NCBI GenBank assembly: GCA_944470555.2
Contig: OX104130.1
Coordinates: 45,045,491-45,109,490 of the forward strand
Reading direction: 5' to 3'
From: Heterobilharzia americana
Taxonomy: Eukaryota > Platyhelminthes > Trematoda > Strigeidida > Schistosomatidae
Length of the DNA stretch: 64,000 bases
The position numbers and the translations under genes were made by a program. Every line of letters starts with the position of its first letter. Position 1 is the first letter of the stretch. Below are positions 11,895-23,411 of the stretch, one piece after another. The notes under the pieces are model-generated. The model was given only the letters and a program-made list of their open reading frames with translations. It was not told where the DNA came from and did not search any database.

Positions 11895-13118
11895 CGCTGC
11901 CTCAACTTCATCGACTTTGAAAAGGCCTTCGACAGCGTCGACCGAGAAGTAATTTGGCAGGCAGTTGCTTCAACACTACGGTTTTACTGCCACAAACCTT
12001 TATAAACATCATTCAACAGCTATATGCTATATGAGGATACTACGTGCCAAGTGATTCATAATGGAATGCTCAGTGATGCCTTGAAGTGAAGACAGGAGTA
12101 GGACAAGGTTGCCGTCTACTATCACCAAGGTTATTGCTGATGGTGGTGGACTGGATCATTTAGAAAACCATGAGAAGAGAGAAGAAGGGCATACGCTGGA
12201 TGGACCGATGAAAAGGCTATGGAAGATTTGGATTTCGCCAACGATGATGATTTGTGTCCAATGTCTTGTCGCACAAACTCGATGATCTACGGGTGAAAAC
12301 CAACAGGTTCGCAGGAGAGGCAGGACAGCGGAGATGAAACTTCAAGTGAGTGTATAGAATACAGACTTGATAAAGATCAGCAGTCAACAACAGCATCAAA
12401 AACAAGAGGAACCAATCACCATTATTGGGAGCAACCTAAGGGAAGTAGTCTTTTTCATCTACCTAGGCAAGCAGCATCGTTTTAACTACAGACGGCACAG
12501 ACGAGGATTTCAGAGCTAGGGTTAGAAAAGCAAGACAGAACTTCTTTAGTCTGAAACCAGTGCGGAGGTCTACTCCACTCAGCACAAAGCCTGAACCGGA
12601 TCCGGATTTTCAACACTAGTATTAATGTCAAGTCATTGCTTCTATATGATGGTTGAGAGACTTAGCGCGTCATGAAAAGCATTTACAACAAACTACGGAT
12701 ATTCATCAGCAGCTGCTGCCTACGCTCGCACACTCGATACTGAAGATCAGATTACCAGGAAGAATAGGTAACAAGGAACTGTGACTAACTGGCGACGAAC
12801 CAACGAAGCAAGAACCTGTCGCCCAACAAATATGCAGAATAAATTGGAAATGAATGGTATTGGGCATATACATAGAAGACTGATTGAGGACATCACGCGC
12901 AGGTCAGACAGTCGAGTTGAAGCCGAATGGGAAACGATGAGTTGGGCGTCTGAGGCGAGGATGACATGAAGGAGATCATGTGAAGAAGAAATGCAAGCTT
13001 GTGAGCAGTCGTGGAGTTATGTTGAAAAGACTGCAGAGAACTGGAGAGTGGAATGGCGACTTGTTACTGAAGTCCTATGTTCCATTAGGAACCCAAGGGG
13101 AAAAAAATAATAATTTAT
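11895..13118 (+). mobile_element. Family A retrotransposon, 5'-truncated copy A2
   Basis: The copy begins just before the motif A segment (11903-11950 encodes NFIDFEKAFDSVDREV in one frame) and continues through a motif C reading FANDDDL at 12234-12254, then to the family 3' end ending in an A-rich and TAA tail at about 13118. It is diverged from A1, A5 and A6 by many substitutions and indels and has no usable frame. Its last portion, 12801-13084, is identical base for base to 16686-16969 of copy A3, although sequence on both sides of that block differs between the two copies. Confidence 0.8.
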
Positions 13119-14002
13119 CAGGAACTGATGCCAATTGGAGAGCCATTCACAACCTATGAACGTTGGACAGATGTTACGTCTTATTTTGTGTCTCCTTAAT
13201 AGTAGGCACCCATGAACATGACGGTGATCGAACTCCAAAACTCCACTTCTCGCTGTAAAGATGAGGTATTCACTTAGTGATAACATGTTACCTGCAAGTG
13301 CGGAAGGTTTTGAGGTCAACCTCCTATACGGTATGAATACACACTACCGGGGAACAGTATACTAGGGTTAAATATCTGTTCGGTGGTCCCAGGTTTGAAG
13401 TAGTTTTCTAAATGATATCATTTTGTGATTAATACATCCCTGAAAGCATGAAAGTTATTTTCAATGCACAGAGATTCAAAATTTGAAGTGACAACAATAA
13501 GTAAAACGAATAGATATGAAATGCATCACGTATTGGTGAATCAAAAAATAAAAGAGAAAAGAAGTGGTAAAAACAGCAGATTGGAAGGTATGATGTTAAA
13601 AAAGTTCGACAATCATAAATTTCCGAGATTTGTCCCTTCTAGTTGTGTGGTAGAAAGCAAAAAGGTGTCGAAGACTTTTTGTACATTAGTTTCATTACAT
13701 AGCTAATTAAGTTGGATCTAATTACAGGCAGAAGCTCTAAGGTCTAACTTTAGAGAACAAAAGTTTTTGTCTACACTACAGAAAATTGTCTTATGGTCGT
13801 TTCTAGAATAACACCGATTTACTTCCCCTTCACACTGTCAATATAAGTTTTATTTGATTTTTAAGTTATAGTAGACGCAACTAAGCCGTTACCTTTTATA
13901 ATTTTGCTCACAATATATAACATGTACTATTTTTCTTCGAAAACATGTTGGTCAGCGAAGAGGGCTCTTTGCAAATAATTTAATTCAAGCGGTGCATCCG
14001 CT
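13119..14002. other. No gene seen
   Basis: The open frames at 13017-13319 (minus) and 13464-13706 (plus) have no recognisable motif; the first partly overlaps A2. I see no repeat from the window. Confidence 0.45.
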
Positions 14003-14292
14003 TATATGCACATTTGATACTTAAAGACTAAAATCCCTGAGGAAAATAAAATTTAAATAGTAGGAGATTGAAATAAAAATAATGATGCCTTCCATTGAAG
14101 TAATGTTGCTAGTTGATAATGTAAAGGCTGGATGAAAACAAAGAGAAATTACGTAAGTTTTTAAATCGTTCATATGGTGCAAACAGATTACAGAGGGGTG
14201 AAAACATGGTGCAGCTCATAAACAATCGAAGTATTAGTTGATATCAACGAGATAAGTTAACTGAGATAAAGTAAACCCGTTTTCTTAAAAGT
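14003..14292 (+). repeat. 290-bp inverted repeat, left arm
   Basis: This arm is the reverse complement of 15092-15381. Read in full, the arms differ at two positions: c at 14009 pairs against the strand reading t, and there is one a/t change near 14077. There is no length difference. The content is AT-rich with no coding motif and no recognised transposon terminal sequence. Confidence 0.95.
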
Positions 14293-15091
14293 GAAACAGA
14301 AACCTTATTTACTTACTCTGCCATGGAATAAGAAATATCTTTAACCTATTATGTGCATGTAGAACCTGACTTTTTAAAAAGTAGGCTGGCGAAAAATGGT
14401 TATCCTAGCCGATTTGTTGGTGAAAATATGCGAGAAAAGAATGCAAAAATAGACATCAACTCAGTTTCTAAAAGACTTAATGCATGAATCTAGAGCCTAA
14501 AAGTGATGTCACACAAGAAATCCTGAAAAGTCGTCTTTTCATACCAATTAGCAGGACAGTTTTCGCAGGTAAACTTTATTTGACCTTTACTATCAGTTAA
14601 TTGTTTACTCTTTTTGTGAAATACAACACTCCTAACAAGTTACTTCAGTGCGCATCCACTAGTTCACCCGCCTTTGTAGAGTAAGACATATCAGCCGTAG
14701 TCAGAGATCGTTGTCAACACATATAAAAGAGCATATTCTAGCCTGGTTTTATAAGGGTGAAAAGAAATGCAATAAAGTGCTATCTTTCAATGTTTAGTCG
14801 ATTCCGACGATTCGCCTCACCCAAACAATGATTCTAAAGGTGTTTACTGAATTCGACCAAGAGTTTTACGTTTTCTCAATCTTTAACTTCTAGCTATCCA
14901 TGAACTGTAGCTCAACCTTTGTGTGCAGAAATGTGCAAAGATCTTTGTCACTACCTTGGTTTTAATTTCGTCCTGGGCTGTTTCTTTCTTACTTCCCTAC
15001 TTCTTAGGTGAATGCCACACTCTTATATCTTCATTATTTTTTACACCTAATTATTTCTGGTGTTGTATACTGAGGCTTTTTATTAACTGCA
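14293..15091. other. Spacer of the 14/15-kb inverted repeat
   Basis: 799 bp of unique-looking AT-rich sequence. I find no transposase-like or other coding frame, so the structure is not an obvious autonomous transposon. Confidence 0.55.
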
Positions 15092-15381
15092 ACTTTTAAG
15101 AAAACGGGTTTACTTTATCTCAGTTAACTTATCTCGTTGATATCAACTAATACTTCGATTGTTTATGAGCTGCACCATGTTTTCACCCCTCTGTAATCTG
15201 TTTGCACCATATGAACGATTTAAAAACTTACGTAATTTCTCTTTGTTTTCATCCAGCCTTTACATTATCAACTAGCAACATTACTTCAATGGAAGGCATC
15301 ATTATTATTATTTCAATCTCCTACTATTTAAATTTTATTTTCCTCAGGGATTTTAGTCTTTAAGTATCAAATGTACATATA
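15092..15381 (-). repeat. 290-bp inverted repeat, right arm
   Basis: Partner of 14003-14292. The outer edge runs into alternating 'atatatgtatgt' sequence. No flanking target-site duplication is visible. Confidence 0.95.
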
Positions 15382-16593
15382 TATGTATGTATATAAAATG
15401 ATGTTAAATTCTCTGTCCTTTCAAATAATAATTTTCCTGCTAAAAAATATACAAGAGAGTGAAATGAGAGAATCATTTTAACTAACTTCAGTTTTTAGGA
15501 CTACTAACTACTGAAAAAGGTGCATCTATTTTTTAAAGTCGTATGAGTATATTTTCACATGCAGTGTTGTATGTCGAATTGACCTAGAATTTTGTGGTTG
15601 TTAAAGTTTGAAACTACCAGATATATGGCATACGCTTTACTTGAAAACTGTCTTCGTACAGAAGCAGGTAGAACTTACTGAATACATTACAGTGGTCCAC
15701 TTAATTAGTGACTTGAACTCAAAGAAAAAGGGAAAACAGTTGAGTTTCCACTTAAATACTGACTACATTAAATGTTTCTTATGGGAGTTAGAGACTTTTT
15801 GATTCTTTCCTTGAAAAGTTAATTTCAAATAAATAAATCCAGTACACTGGTAATAATGTCACTAGTTATCAGAGTAGATCTTTGGTAACCTTTGGGAATG
15901 CAACCCTAAATGATGTCCGACGATATCTTTAATCAGCAGGTAGTTCACACAGAGGTGCTTATACGCTACGCTACATGATGCCAATAAGCATGAAGCCTTG
16001 ACTGAATGTTAGCTATCTATGGTTTATGATCACATTACATATGTAAATGAACATATATACGTTATTCTTTACTACAGTGCAGTGAAAAATAATTATTTTT
16101 TGACATTATTTTAGAATTTCGTCACCGATGCAAACCGTAATATTTTATTAACATATTGGTTGTATCATATTCCAAATCGTTTTCCTAAAATTGAAACAAA
16201 AGAAGCTTTACGTGAAGCTTTGTGTGGAATAATTCGACTTTGTGCAATAAATACACATCTGTAAAATTTACTAATGCAAACTGAGTGAAATGTTGCACCT
16301 AGTACAGAAAGTAGGGGGAGTTAAGAATAACTACCCCATTATTTTCACTGAGAGCTTTACATAACGTTAACGCTTTCAATGTTGTTGTTGAAGATAAATT
16401 TATTTTTGTAAGAAATACATTTTTTGACCATAGATTCTTAATCTGGAAAGTTTTCAAAGTACCACCATTGTTATTGGCTTGCATTACATGTTTTAGTCTC
16501 AGCAGAATAAGTATAATAAAATTTGTGCATCTTGATGATGCCAGAGACTTGCTTTTTTTTCTCATAGTCCGTCTGTCTATTTTAACCTGACGG
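15382..16593. other. No gene seen
   Basis: AT-rich. The short open frames (15608-15802 plus, 16299-16565 minus) lack motifs. Confidence 0.45.
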
Positions 16594-17011
16594 ATAGCTG
16601 CCGCCTACACTCGCACACTCGATACTGAAGATCAGATTACCAGAAAGAATGGGTAACAAGGGATTGTGACTAACTGGCGACGAATCAACGAAGCAAGAAC
16701 CTGTCGCCCAACAAATATGCAGAATAAATTGGAAATGAATGGTATTGGGCATATACATAGAAGACTGATTGAGGACATCACGCGCAGGTCAGACAGTCGA
16801 GTTGAAGCCGAATGGGAAACGATGAGTTGGGCGTCTGAGGCGAGGATGACATGAAGGAGATCATGTGAAGAAGAAATGCAAGCTTGTGAGCAGTCGTGGA
16901 GTTATGTTGAAAAGACTGCAGAGAACTGGAGAGTGGAATGGCGACTTGTTACTGAAGTCCTATGTTCCACTGGGATTCTAAGGGACAAATAATAAATAAA
17001 TAAATAATAAA
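16594..17011 (+). mobile_element. Family A retrotransposon, short 3' fragment A3
   Basis: This is only the last about 420 bp of the element, starting at a point matching 12713 of A2 and ending in an (aaat)n and TAA-rich tail at 16988-17011. Its 284-bp core is identical to A2, as described in that entry. It carries the same family-wide frame break before the C-terminal tail. Confidence 0.85.
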
Positions 17012-18699
17012 GCCGTTCTTTCAAACAAATACTAGGTAGCGGTATCACTTTATACAGTAAATTTATTTTAAGGAATGCAAGTGCAAGAAACAAACTTCGT
17101 GATGTTATGAGAGAGAAGCTATATTTACTATTTTGGAATTCGCTACTTGTTTTCATAATTCTTGCGCTTTGGAACGGTGTCGGGATGCATGTGTGACAAA
17201 GAGAAAATAAGAATTGAATGTCACATGATTAGTCTGTTGAAAATAATTCAAGCTTTGCACACATAAAATTAAAAATTATTTTTCTTTAGATGGGCATAGT
17301 ACATAATAGTGCTTTGTTTCATGATAGATGGGGAAATAAATAGAAAAGTGGTGATCAGTCATCAGAGGTAAGTAAAGGCTTGTCATATGTCATGTGCAGA
17401 CAGACTTCAGGGGTGAGTTAATTTCACCCTAATTAGAGTTTAGCGATAGAATAAAAGCTATAATTTTCATTGTGCGAAAACGTAACAAAGAAACGAGTGA
17501 GTGTTAAGAAGCAACTTTTACGTAGGTATGATAATAATTATTCTGTAATTTGTAAACCTTTTGATGCAGGAAAACAGTATTTACATAAAAATGCTAGTTT
17601 AGGAGGACGTATACCATTGTAAACAATCACAGTGATATACAAATTTCCCCACCCAAATCAGTGATATGAACAATTGAGTGCTGTTATACTTGTTTGGTGC
17701 TATGCCTACCATCAGTGCATCTGAATAAATTTAGCTCACAGGGTGGAATTTTCCCCAATAGTTCATTCCGCTGACTTAGATGGACGAGTATACTTTATAT
17801 AGTTTGGTGAGTTTGCACATTATTTGCATATTCCACCGTCCATATAGACATTTCTTACTGCCCAACTACGGTGTCAACAAAATTTTCGTTCGAAAACAAT
17901 CCAAAATTTATCCCAAAAGGCGATCTCTGATAAGAAAGTGACATAAAATAACGTGCACTGTGATGTTTGTCGGTAATTCGTAAGTTGGTCACCACATACA
18001 TTTGGGTTTATTTGAATAAGAAGGGAAGTTGGGAGCAATTCGACAAACTGTTGTGTGAATTTAATGGATTTTCCAAAAACATGGCCAAAAGTCTGCATGA
18101 ACAATACACTGTATGAGAGGCAAAAGTAAACCTTAATCAGCTATGCCTTCAAAAACCAATGTACACCTCAACATTAGTATTTCTTGAAGTAATTCTCTTG
18201 AAATAAACTGAAGAGAATAGTTTTTCTGTCATTAAAACAACATGATGTATTCCTTATGTCAATCAGAAAAGGAATTTTAAATCATAAAATTTTCATTACA
18301 GAATATTTCTCAGTTTGTAAAAAATTAATGTTGAATATGGTCGTACATATGACTGATTGGCATTCCTTCAAAATTAAAATTTCGTTGACTCATTTCAGTA
18401 AAATAATTAGCCTTAAGACAAGTGGTTCAACTAGTCACAAGAAATCCACGAAACCGGAGGATTTCTCAGAAGTTATCAGGGGATATTTAGATTCAAAGGT
18501 TGATATCACCAACCTAAAGACATGTATGATGGTAACCTTAAAAAACAAGAATGTCTTACAGTCAGTAAACGAAGGGTTAATAAGGTTAAATAAATAAAGA
18601 TGCACTGATATATCTGACCCTTGTCTGGGAATATATTTCAGCATACATGACGTATTGAGAACTTTAAACAAAGATACAAATTCGATGTTTACCTATACT
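17012..18699. other. No gene seen; one open frame of doubtful meaning
   Basis: AT-rich sequence. The plus frame 18256-18597 (113 codons) ends with a charged, Lys-rich stretch whose composition is slightly protein-like from about 18420 on. It has no motif I recognise, and an overlapping minus frame covers the same DNA. I do not call it a gene. Confidence 0.4.
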
Positions 18700-18844
18700 T
18701 GCAACTTACCTTTGTTGTGCTGGACAGAATCGCCCAACCTCTGTTGATAAATGAACTTCTGCTTGGATGCCTCGATACTGCCTGAATTTTCATTGTTATA
18801 ATTTTGACAAGTATCAATAATTGACAACTGATACCTATTGCATA
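18700..18844 (+). repeat. Upstream segment of hammerhead SINE S1, related to the palindrome at 53.7-53.9 kb
   Basis: The block 'gatgcctcgatactgcc' (18758-18774) matches 'gatgcctcgatattgcc' in the loop of the palindrome beside the other copy, S2. Next to the head, 'gatacctattgcataaaaa' resembles the equivalent segment beside S2. Homology is patchy. Confidence 0.45.
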
Positions 18845-19025
18845 AAAAGGTGGCTCTGATGACCTGGTGGATAACGTCTTGGCGTTAGGAGAGATGGAAA
18901 ACGGATTCAAGTTTCAGTGGGAATATCATCACTAACTGGAATACAGTTACGTCCAGCTGACGAGTCCTAAACAAGAAAAAGCCCGCCTCCTGGATTCCAT
19001 TGCCAGCCAGCAAGGAAATCATACG
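18845..19025 (+). mobile_element. SINE-like repeat with tRNA-like head and hammerhead relic (S1, Sm-alpha-like)
   Basis: The head (18849-18915) aligns with the tRNA-like head of S2: 'ggtggataacg' at 18866-18876 stands in for the A-box region, and 'acggattcaag' at 18901-18911 for the B box. It is followed by a hammerhead ribozyme fold at 18943-19003 and a tail shared with S2 ('tggattcca', then 'tgccagccagcaagg'). The combination of Pol III head and hammerhead is known from the schistosome Sm-alpha family. Both promoter boxes have decayed, so transcription is unlikely. Confidence 0.7.
18943..19003 (+). ncRNA. Hammerhead ribozyme, degraded (in SINE S1)
   Basis: The core CTGACGA (18957-18963) is intact. 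Stem I is largely kept: the inner CCAG (18953-18956) pairs with CTGG (18990-18993), and the outer ACAGT pairs imperfectly with ATTGC. The unpaired loops between them (TACGT and ATTCC) match the positions of the tertiary-contact loops of natural schistosome hammerheads. Stem II has lost complementarity (GTCC against AAGA) and the conserved GAAA is read as AAA with a shifted context. The cleavage-site region reads CCTC before CTGG. Self-cleavage is therefore unlikely. Confidence 0.75.
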
Positions 19026-20519
19026 AATTTAAATTTTAGATTCAAAGTGACTTCGAAATTAGGTGCTACTGCAACTAAGAGTATGAAGTCCTGGACTATT
19101 TTCCTTAAATCTTTTTTGACCTTTTATGTGTAGCGAAACTGAGAAGGAACTCATATTGATGAAGAATTTTTTGACCAGTAGATTGTTTCGGCTAGTAATA
19201 TTTTGAAGTTGCTGGATGTCTAGCAATAAGTATGTTATCAGTTTGAAGTATATCATGAATAATGTCTACCTGTTTTTTTGAAAACTGCCGGGTTTATTTG
19301 GAATTTACTTAGATAAGTATTAGTACATGCTGAAGCTCGACATCATCTGGTTAAAATGGATTAAGAGAAAGAAGCAGAACTATGCAAAACGACATTCATT
19401 TGACAAAGCATAAAACAGCTAATGAATTGCACTATAATTTAAAATCCACACAACTGAAAGTAGGGGAAAAATTTGGTTCTCTAAGGAGCTCACTTAATGA
19501 ATAATATTGTGCTTTGAAGAGCTGAAAACCATGTATTGTGCAATTCCGCAAAGTGAACGTATGGCTGCATATTTCGCGATCAATTAAATATGCTTCAAAT
19601 GCTTTTTGAAGGCAATTTCTGACCAGTTATGACGGTATTATGAAAAGTTTTACGTTTGGATTAAAAGATATTACACTGCTAAGTTTCTTCATTCTTTTGT
19701 CGTTTTCGAGGCTGTTTCTCTAAGTGATGTTTTCTTTGTTTTTTGTAAATGCCTTAGATCTATCTTATCTGGATATATATGTGTATGTGTGCAAACATAA
19801 GACAGCTACGTGGATAATCAACTATTAAAAGTCATAAGTAATTTAAAAATATTGTAAAAGCCTTCCCTGCCAACTTATAAGTAGTACGTTTACCAGATGG
19901 CTGAATCTTAAACTGTTAATGATTTTAAAAGAGCGAAAACAAACATGATTTTATGGATTTATGTTATATACCTGTTTTTTCCCTAGTGGAAATAGAACAC
20001 GGAGCATGTAATTTTAGGCGATAACAGACCGAATTATTTTACTTTTATTGTTCGCCTTAAAAATGACGGAATTCTTCATGTTCAGCTAAAAACTGTTTTT
20101 AGCATTGAAAATGATTAAGTCAGTATTGCACTATTGATAAAATGCAGACTGGAGCAATCATGTAATACCGTTTGGATTCTCTCCAACCTCAAAATTTCAA
20201 TAAATGTCCAGACATCAAAAAATCAGGTACACCGAATGGTTGCATGATTAATTGCTGTCAGCTAAATGCATGCATTGTTATCTCAAGTAAAAACTTTGAC
20301 ATTCTATAAAGGTTTATATATTTGAGGAAAAATGGATTAATACATCGAAACAGGAAATGGATATAGGGAGAATAAACAAATTTTTGTTGTGATGTGATTT
20401 TGATAGAAAATGCAACTGTGTACAAAATGTTTAATTTTTCATTCATGCAATGGGTAAATAATCCATCAATCGTGACTTTGTGCATTTCACCAGGTGCTAC
20501 ATGAACTGATTAGATTTCA
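19026..20519. other. No gene seen
   Basis: AT-rich sequence. The small minus frames at 19059-19256 and 20258-20485 have no motifs. Confidence 0.45.
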
Positions 20520-20840
20520 TTCGAATTTCTATGTTGGATTAAGCAAACCAGCAGGAAACCCTGCTTGACTTGCTTTTCTTGGTTGTCGGCACTCATCGGC
20601 AGCAAATATCTACAAATTTTAGTGAACTTGTTCACGTTGAGAATTTGTACCCGCATCAAGAAGTATTGGGCTCAGAGACTAAACCATTAAAGTGTTCACA
20701 CAGTGACTGACCAAGTTTGAACCTGATTAGGTACTAGGATAGCAGAGTGAAACATTTCATTCAGTAGTGTCATCAGCGGTGACCGATTTCCACTGATTAG
20801 TTCGTATCGTGGTCAAAAAGCTAAAATAGTGTTTATCATG
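20520..20840 (-). repeat. Repeat E composite, partial copy E2
   Basis: The segment 20555-20605 ('cttggttgtcggcactcat', then 'cagcaaatatctac') matches 3335-3375 in the same orientation. The segment 20780-20815 resembles the central unit ('ggtgaccgatttcc', then 'agttcgtat'). Only the minus-oriented tRNA-derived half and a central unit can be seen; the plus-oriented half is missing or unrecognisable. Confidence 0.45.
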
Positions 20841-21169
20841 GTAAACTTTCACCAATGCCAGAAAACTAAAGACAATCCGCAGGAGAAAATGGGCCAATTT
20901 GTGTATCTAATCATGTCCTAAAACAGATGTATCGTAGATAGAGCTGCTCAAAAGAAACGTTAATGGTCACATCAATAGTTCAGGTGGATACGCTTCCGAA
21001 AAAGGACTTTAATTAAATCCAAGGTACAATGGACAATAAGTAAGACCATTCCAAAAAGCAAAACCACAGCTGACAGATTGCTGCTTATTGCACTCCGGCA
21101 AAGGATTCCTTACAAATTACATCAAATTCCTATTTACGGTGAGAGAAAAAAGGTGTAACCAGAACAGCT
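20841..21169. other. No gene seen
   Basis: AT-rich sequence flanking the inverted PLE pair. No homology to the corresponding outer flank after 24270. Confidence 0.45.
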
Positions 21170-22028
21170 CAGACCCATCTTGATTCACGGGTTCTCGTCA
21201 GCTGCATACCACCGAAAATAATTTTAACATCAGCCTATGAAAAATGCTTGCACACTTGATACAATTCGTTAGAAAGTTATCGGCTTGAAATAAGGGTAAC
21301 CGTGATACAACGTGATTGAAGACACACTAATTGAGCGAATAAATATGCAAGACCTAACAGTTAGCTTGTCAGTATATGGAAGGATCGGATGAGTATTTGA
21401 AAGCGGAAGTTGGATAGGCACTTTGAGAAAGGTTATATAAAATACGCCTAAAATGGTCACAGGGTTTGTGTTACCTAGGCAAATAAGATGAGTAGAATTC
21501 AGTTAATTAGGTCAAGAGTGTGAAATGAAATAGCAATAAACGCGCATTAATCGATAATGATACGTAAAATGCATGATGATTGTCAACATCACTAGAGTTT
21601 AGTCATGCTAGGGACAGACCAATAACCATTTGTTTCTGAATACATGGATTTAATTTCAATCGTCTAATGGCTACCGCTTCAGTGGAATGTAACAAACTCC
21701 AATTCACCTGTTTAGTAATTATTTTGAATGATTTCTTGATACCAGTTTTATGTCCACTATCAATAAGGTGACCACTAATAGCTCTGTTGAAGAACTTTCC
21801 ACCTCTCAGCCACAAATTCCTTGTTATGTTCTCTCACGGGTGGTCACAAACCCTTCTTTCCGTTCGTCCAATGTATGTGCTTTGGTAAGTACATGTGACT
21901 TGGTATAAGCAGTTGGAAATAACACGAAGAGGAGACCTGTCAACAACCTTTGATTGTTTCAGTGAGCAATTCGTTTGGTAAAGTGCGACTAACATGGCAG
22001 CTGGATAGGTCTTTTGAAGGAGGCATTT
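21170..22028 (-). mobile_element. Penelope-like element fragment C2, left arm of an 859-bp inverted pair
   Basis: This arm is the reverse complement of 23412-24270 with no length difference; the coordinates of every matching pair sum to 45440. It holds the GIY-YIG endonuclease remnant and about 430 bp of 3' flanking sequence. The endonuclease 3' ends of the two arms face outwards. Confidence 0.85.
21603..21993 (-). pseudogene. PLE GIY-YIG endonuclease remnant in C2
   Basis: Same protein as the right arm (see 23447-23837), including the identical in-frame TGA, here at 21834-21836 on the minus strand. The domain features are described for the right arm. Confidence 0.8.
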
Positions 22029-23411
22029 ATTTTATGATTGAGTATCCAAGATACATTTCCACCTATAATAACAGGGTTTGTGAAAATAGGCGTGTTCTCG
22101 AGTGTATCATATTCAACATTTTAAATCGTTATATTCCTTTATCTACTGATAGAATTCTTAGTTCATTTCGGCAAAAGGTGACGAATTTTTCTTCGAGTAA
22201 GGCCGGAAGATTAAAGAGCTGTTATATGACCTCCTCATTTACTTCTTAGGGGATCCTTATGAATAGCGATGATACATCGGAAGATACCATGAATTTATTA
22301 AAAATGTTTAAGCCATCAATCTTTCAAGCAAATGTAAAGCTGTCTTTGGATCCACGGACTACCAGTTCCCCATGAATTGGTTCCAAACACTGCACTGACT
22401 AAACAGCCAGCTTATGGAAGATTAAGTTTACCATAGATAATATGGGTCTGATAGGATATAAGTCTGATGCACCTTTCGCTAGCCAAACAAATACGGTGGG
22501 CGAGATCCTTGTGGTTTGAGTTAATCATAGACCGATATATCAATCAAATTATTCTTCTGGAGTTTATATGACTTTCTCGTGGTCCTCTTTTCTGAAGTCA
22601 TATCTTTGTTAGAACTGTCAGCTATAAATCCTGATGAATAATTCAAAGTTGGTTTTCTTTTATGCATGTATTCATGCTAGTTCATTACAAACATACCAGG
22701 ACCCTTGTTTGGTCAAAGTGGTTTTATTGTATCATCATTCTATAAATTTTTCAATGATATTTTACGATAATTAGACAAGACTTTTGATTTTGGAACTGGT
22801 GATAACACATATTAGTTAACGACTGGAACCAATTAATATCTAAAACAGCCTTCCTTCTCATCATTAATGGGTTGTAATTTTAATAGCTGATGACAGTTTC
22901 TCTCATTAGGTTTTTGCATCAATTCTCGCATATTCAGGGAATATGAAATTTGAAACCAAAAGAAGGTGCTTCTAATTCTACTTTATTTGAATTTAAGCTA
23001 GGTAGGTTACGTATGCATGTATTTTTTGGATTTCAAGGAACAGCGTCAAACTGTTAACCTTTAAAACGTATTTGTTTATAGTCTTCAGAAGAGGCTCACT
23101 GGTTTTCAATTGCACTTCCTAAATCAATTCCGGGAACTTGATTTGACATACAATACTGCCTTCTCTGACAAATTCGTCAAATATATCAACGTATTTCCTC
23201 AGTTTCGAACTAATTTCTCTGGTACATTTGATTTGAGAACTCCTAAACACCGAACATTCTCCGGTAAAGATAGCAGTTTGCAAGAAGGATTAGATTTAAA
23301 AACTGACAATAAAAACACCACGTATTAAAATATTGTCCATAGGATTTACATTTCGTTACCGTCACTGGTATCCTCTATCCGATAGTCAGAAAAGAAAACC
23401 CATTTGAGAAA
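22029..23411. other. Spacer between the two PLE arms
   Basis: 1.38 kb. The plus frame 21950-22249 starts within the left arm and continues into the spacer; the plus frame 23110-23328 (72 codons) is self-contained. Neither shows RT motifs I can identify. Upstream PLE reverse-transcriptase sequence would be expected next to each arm, but I cannot recognise it, so the arms appear to be truncated to the endonuclease and 3' part. Confidence 0.45.

Noticed and set aside
18256..18597. 113-codon plus-strand frame with a charged C-terminal half
   Set aside because: No recognisable domain, AT-rich codon composition like its surroundings, and an overlapping minus frame; not distinguishable from chance.
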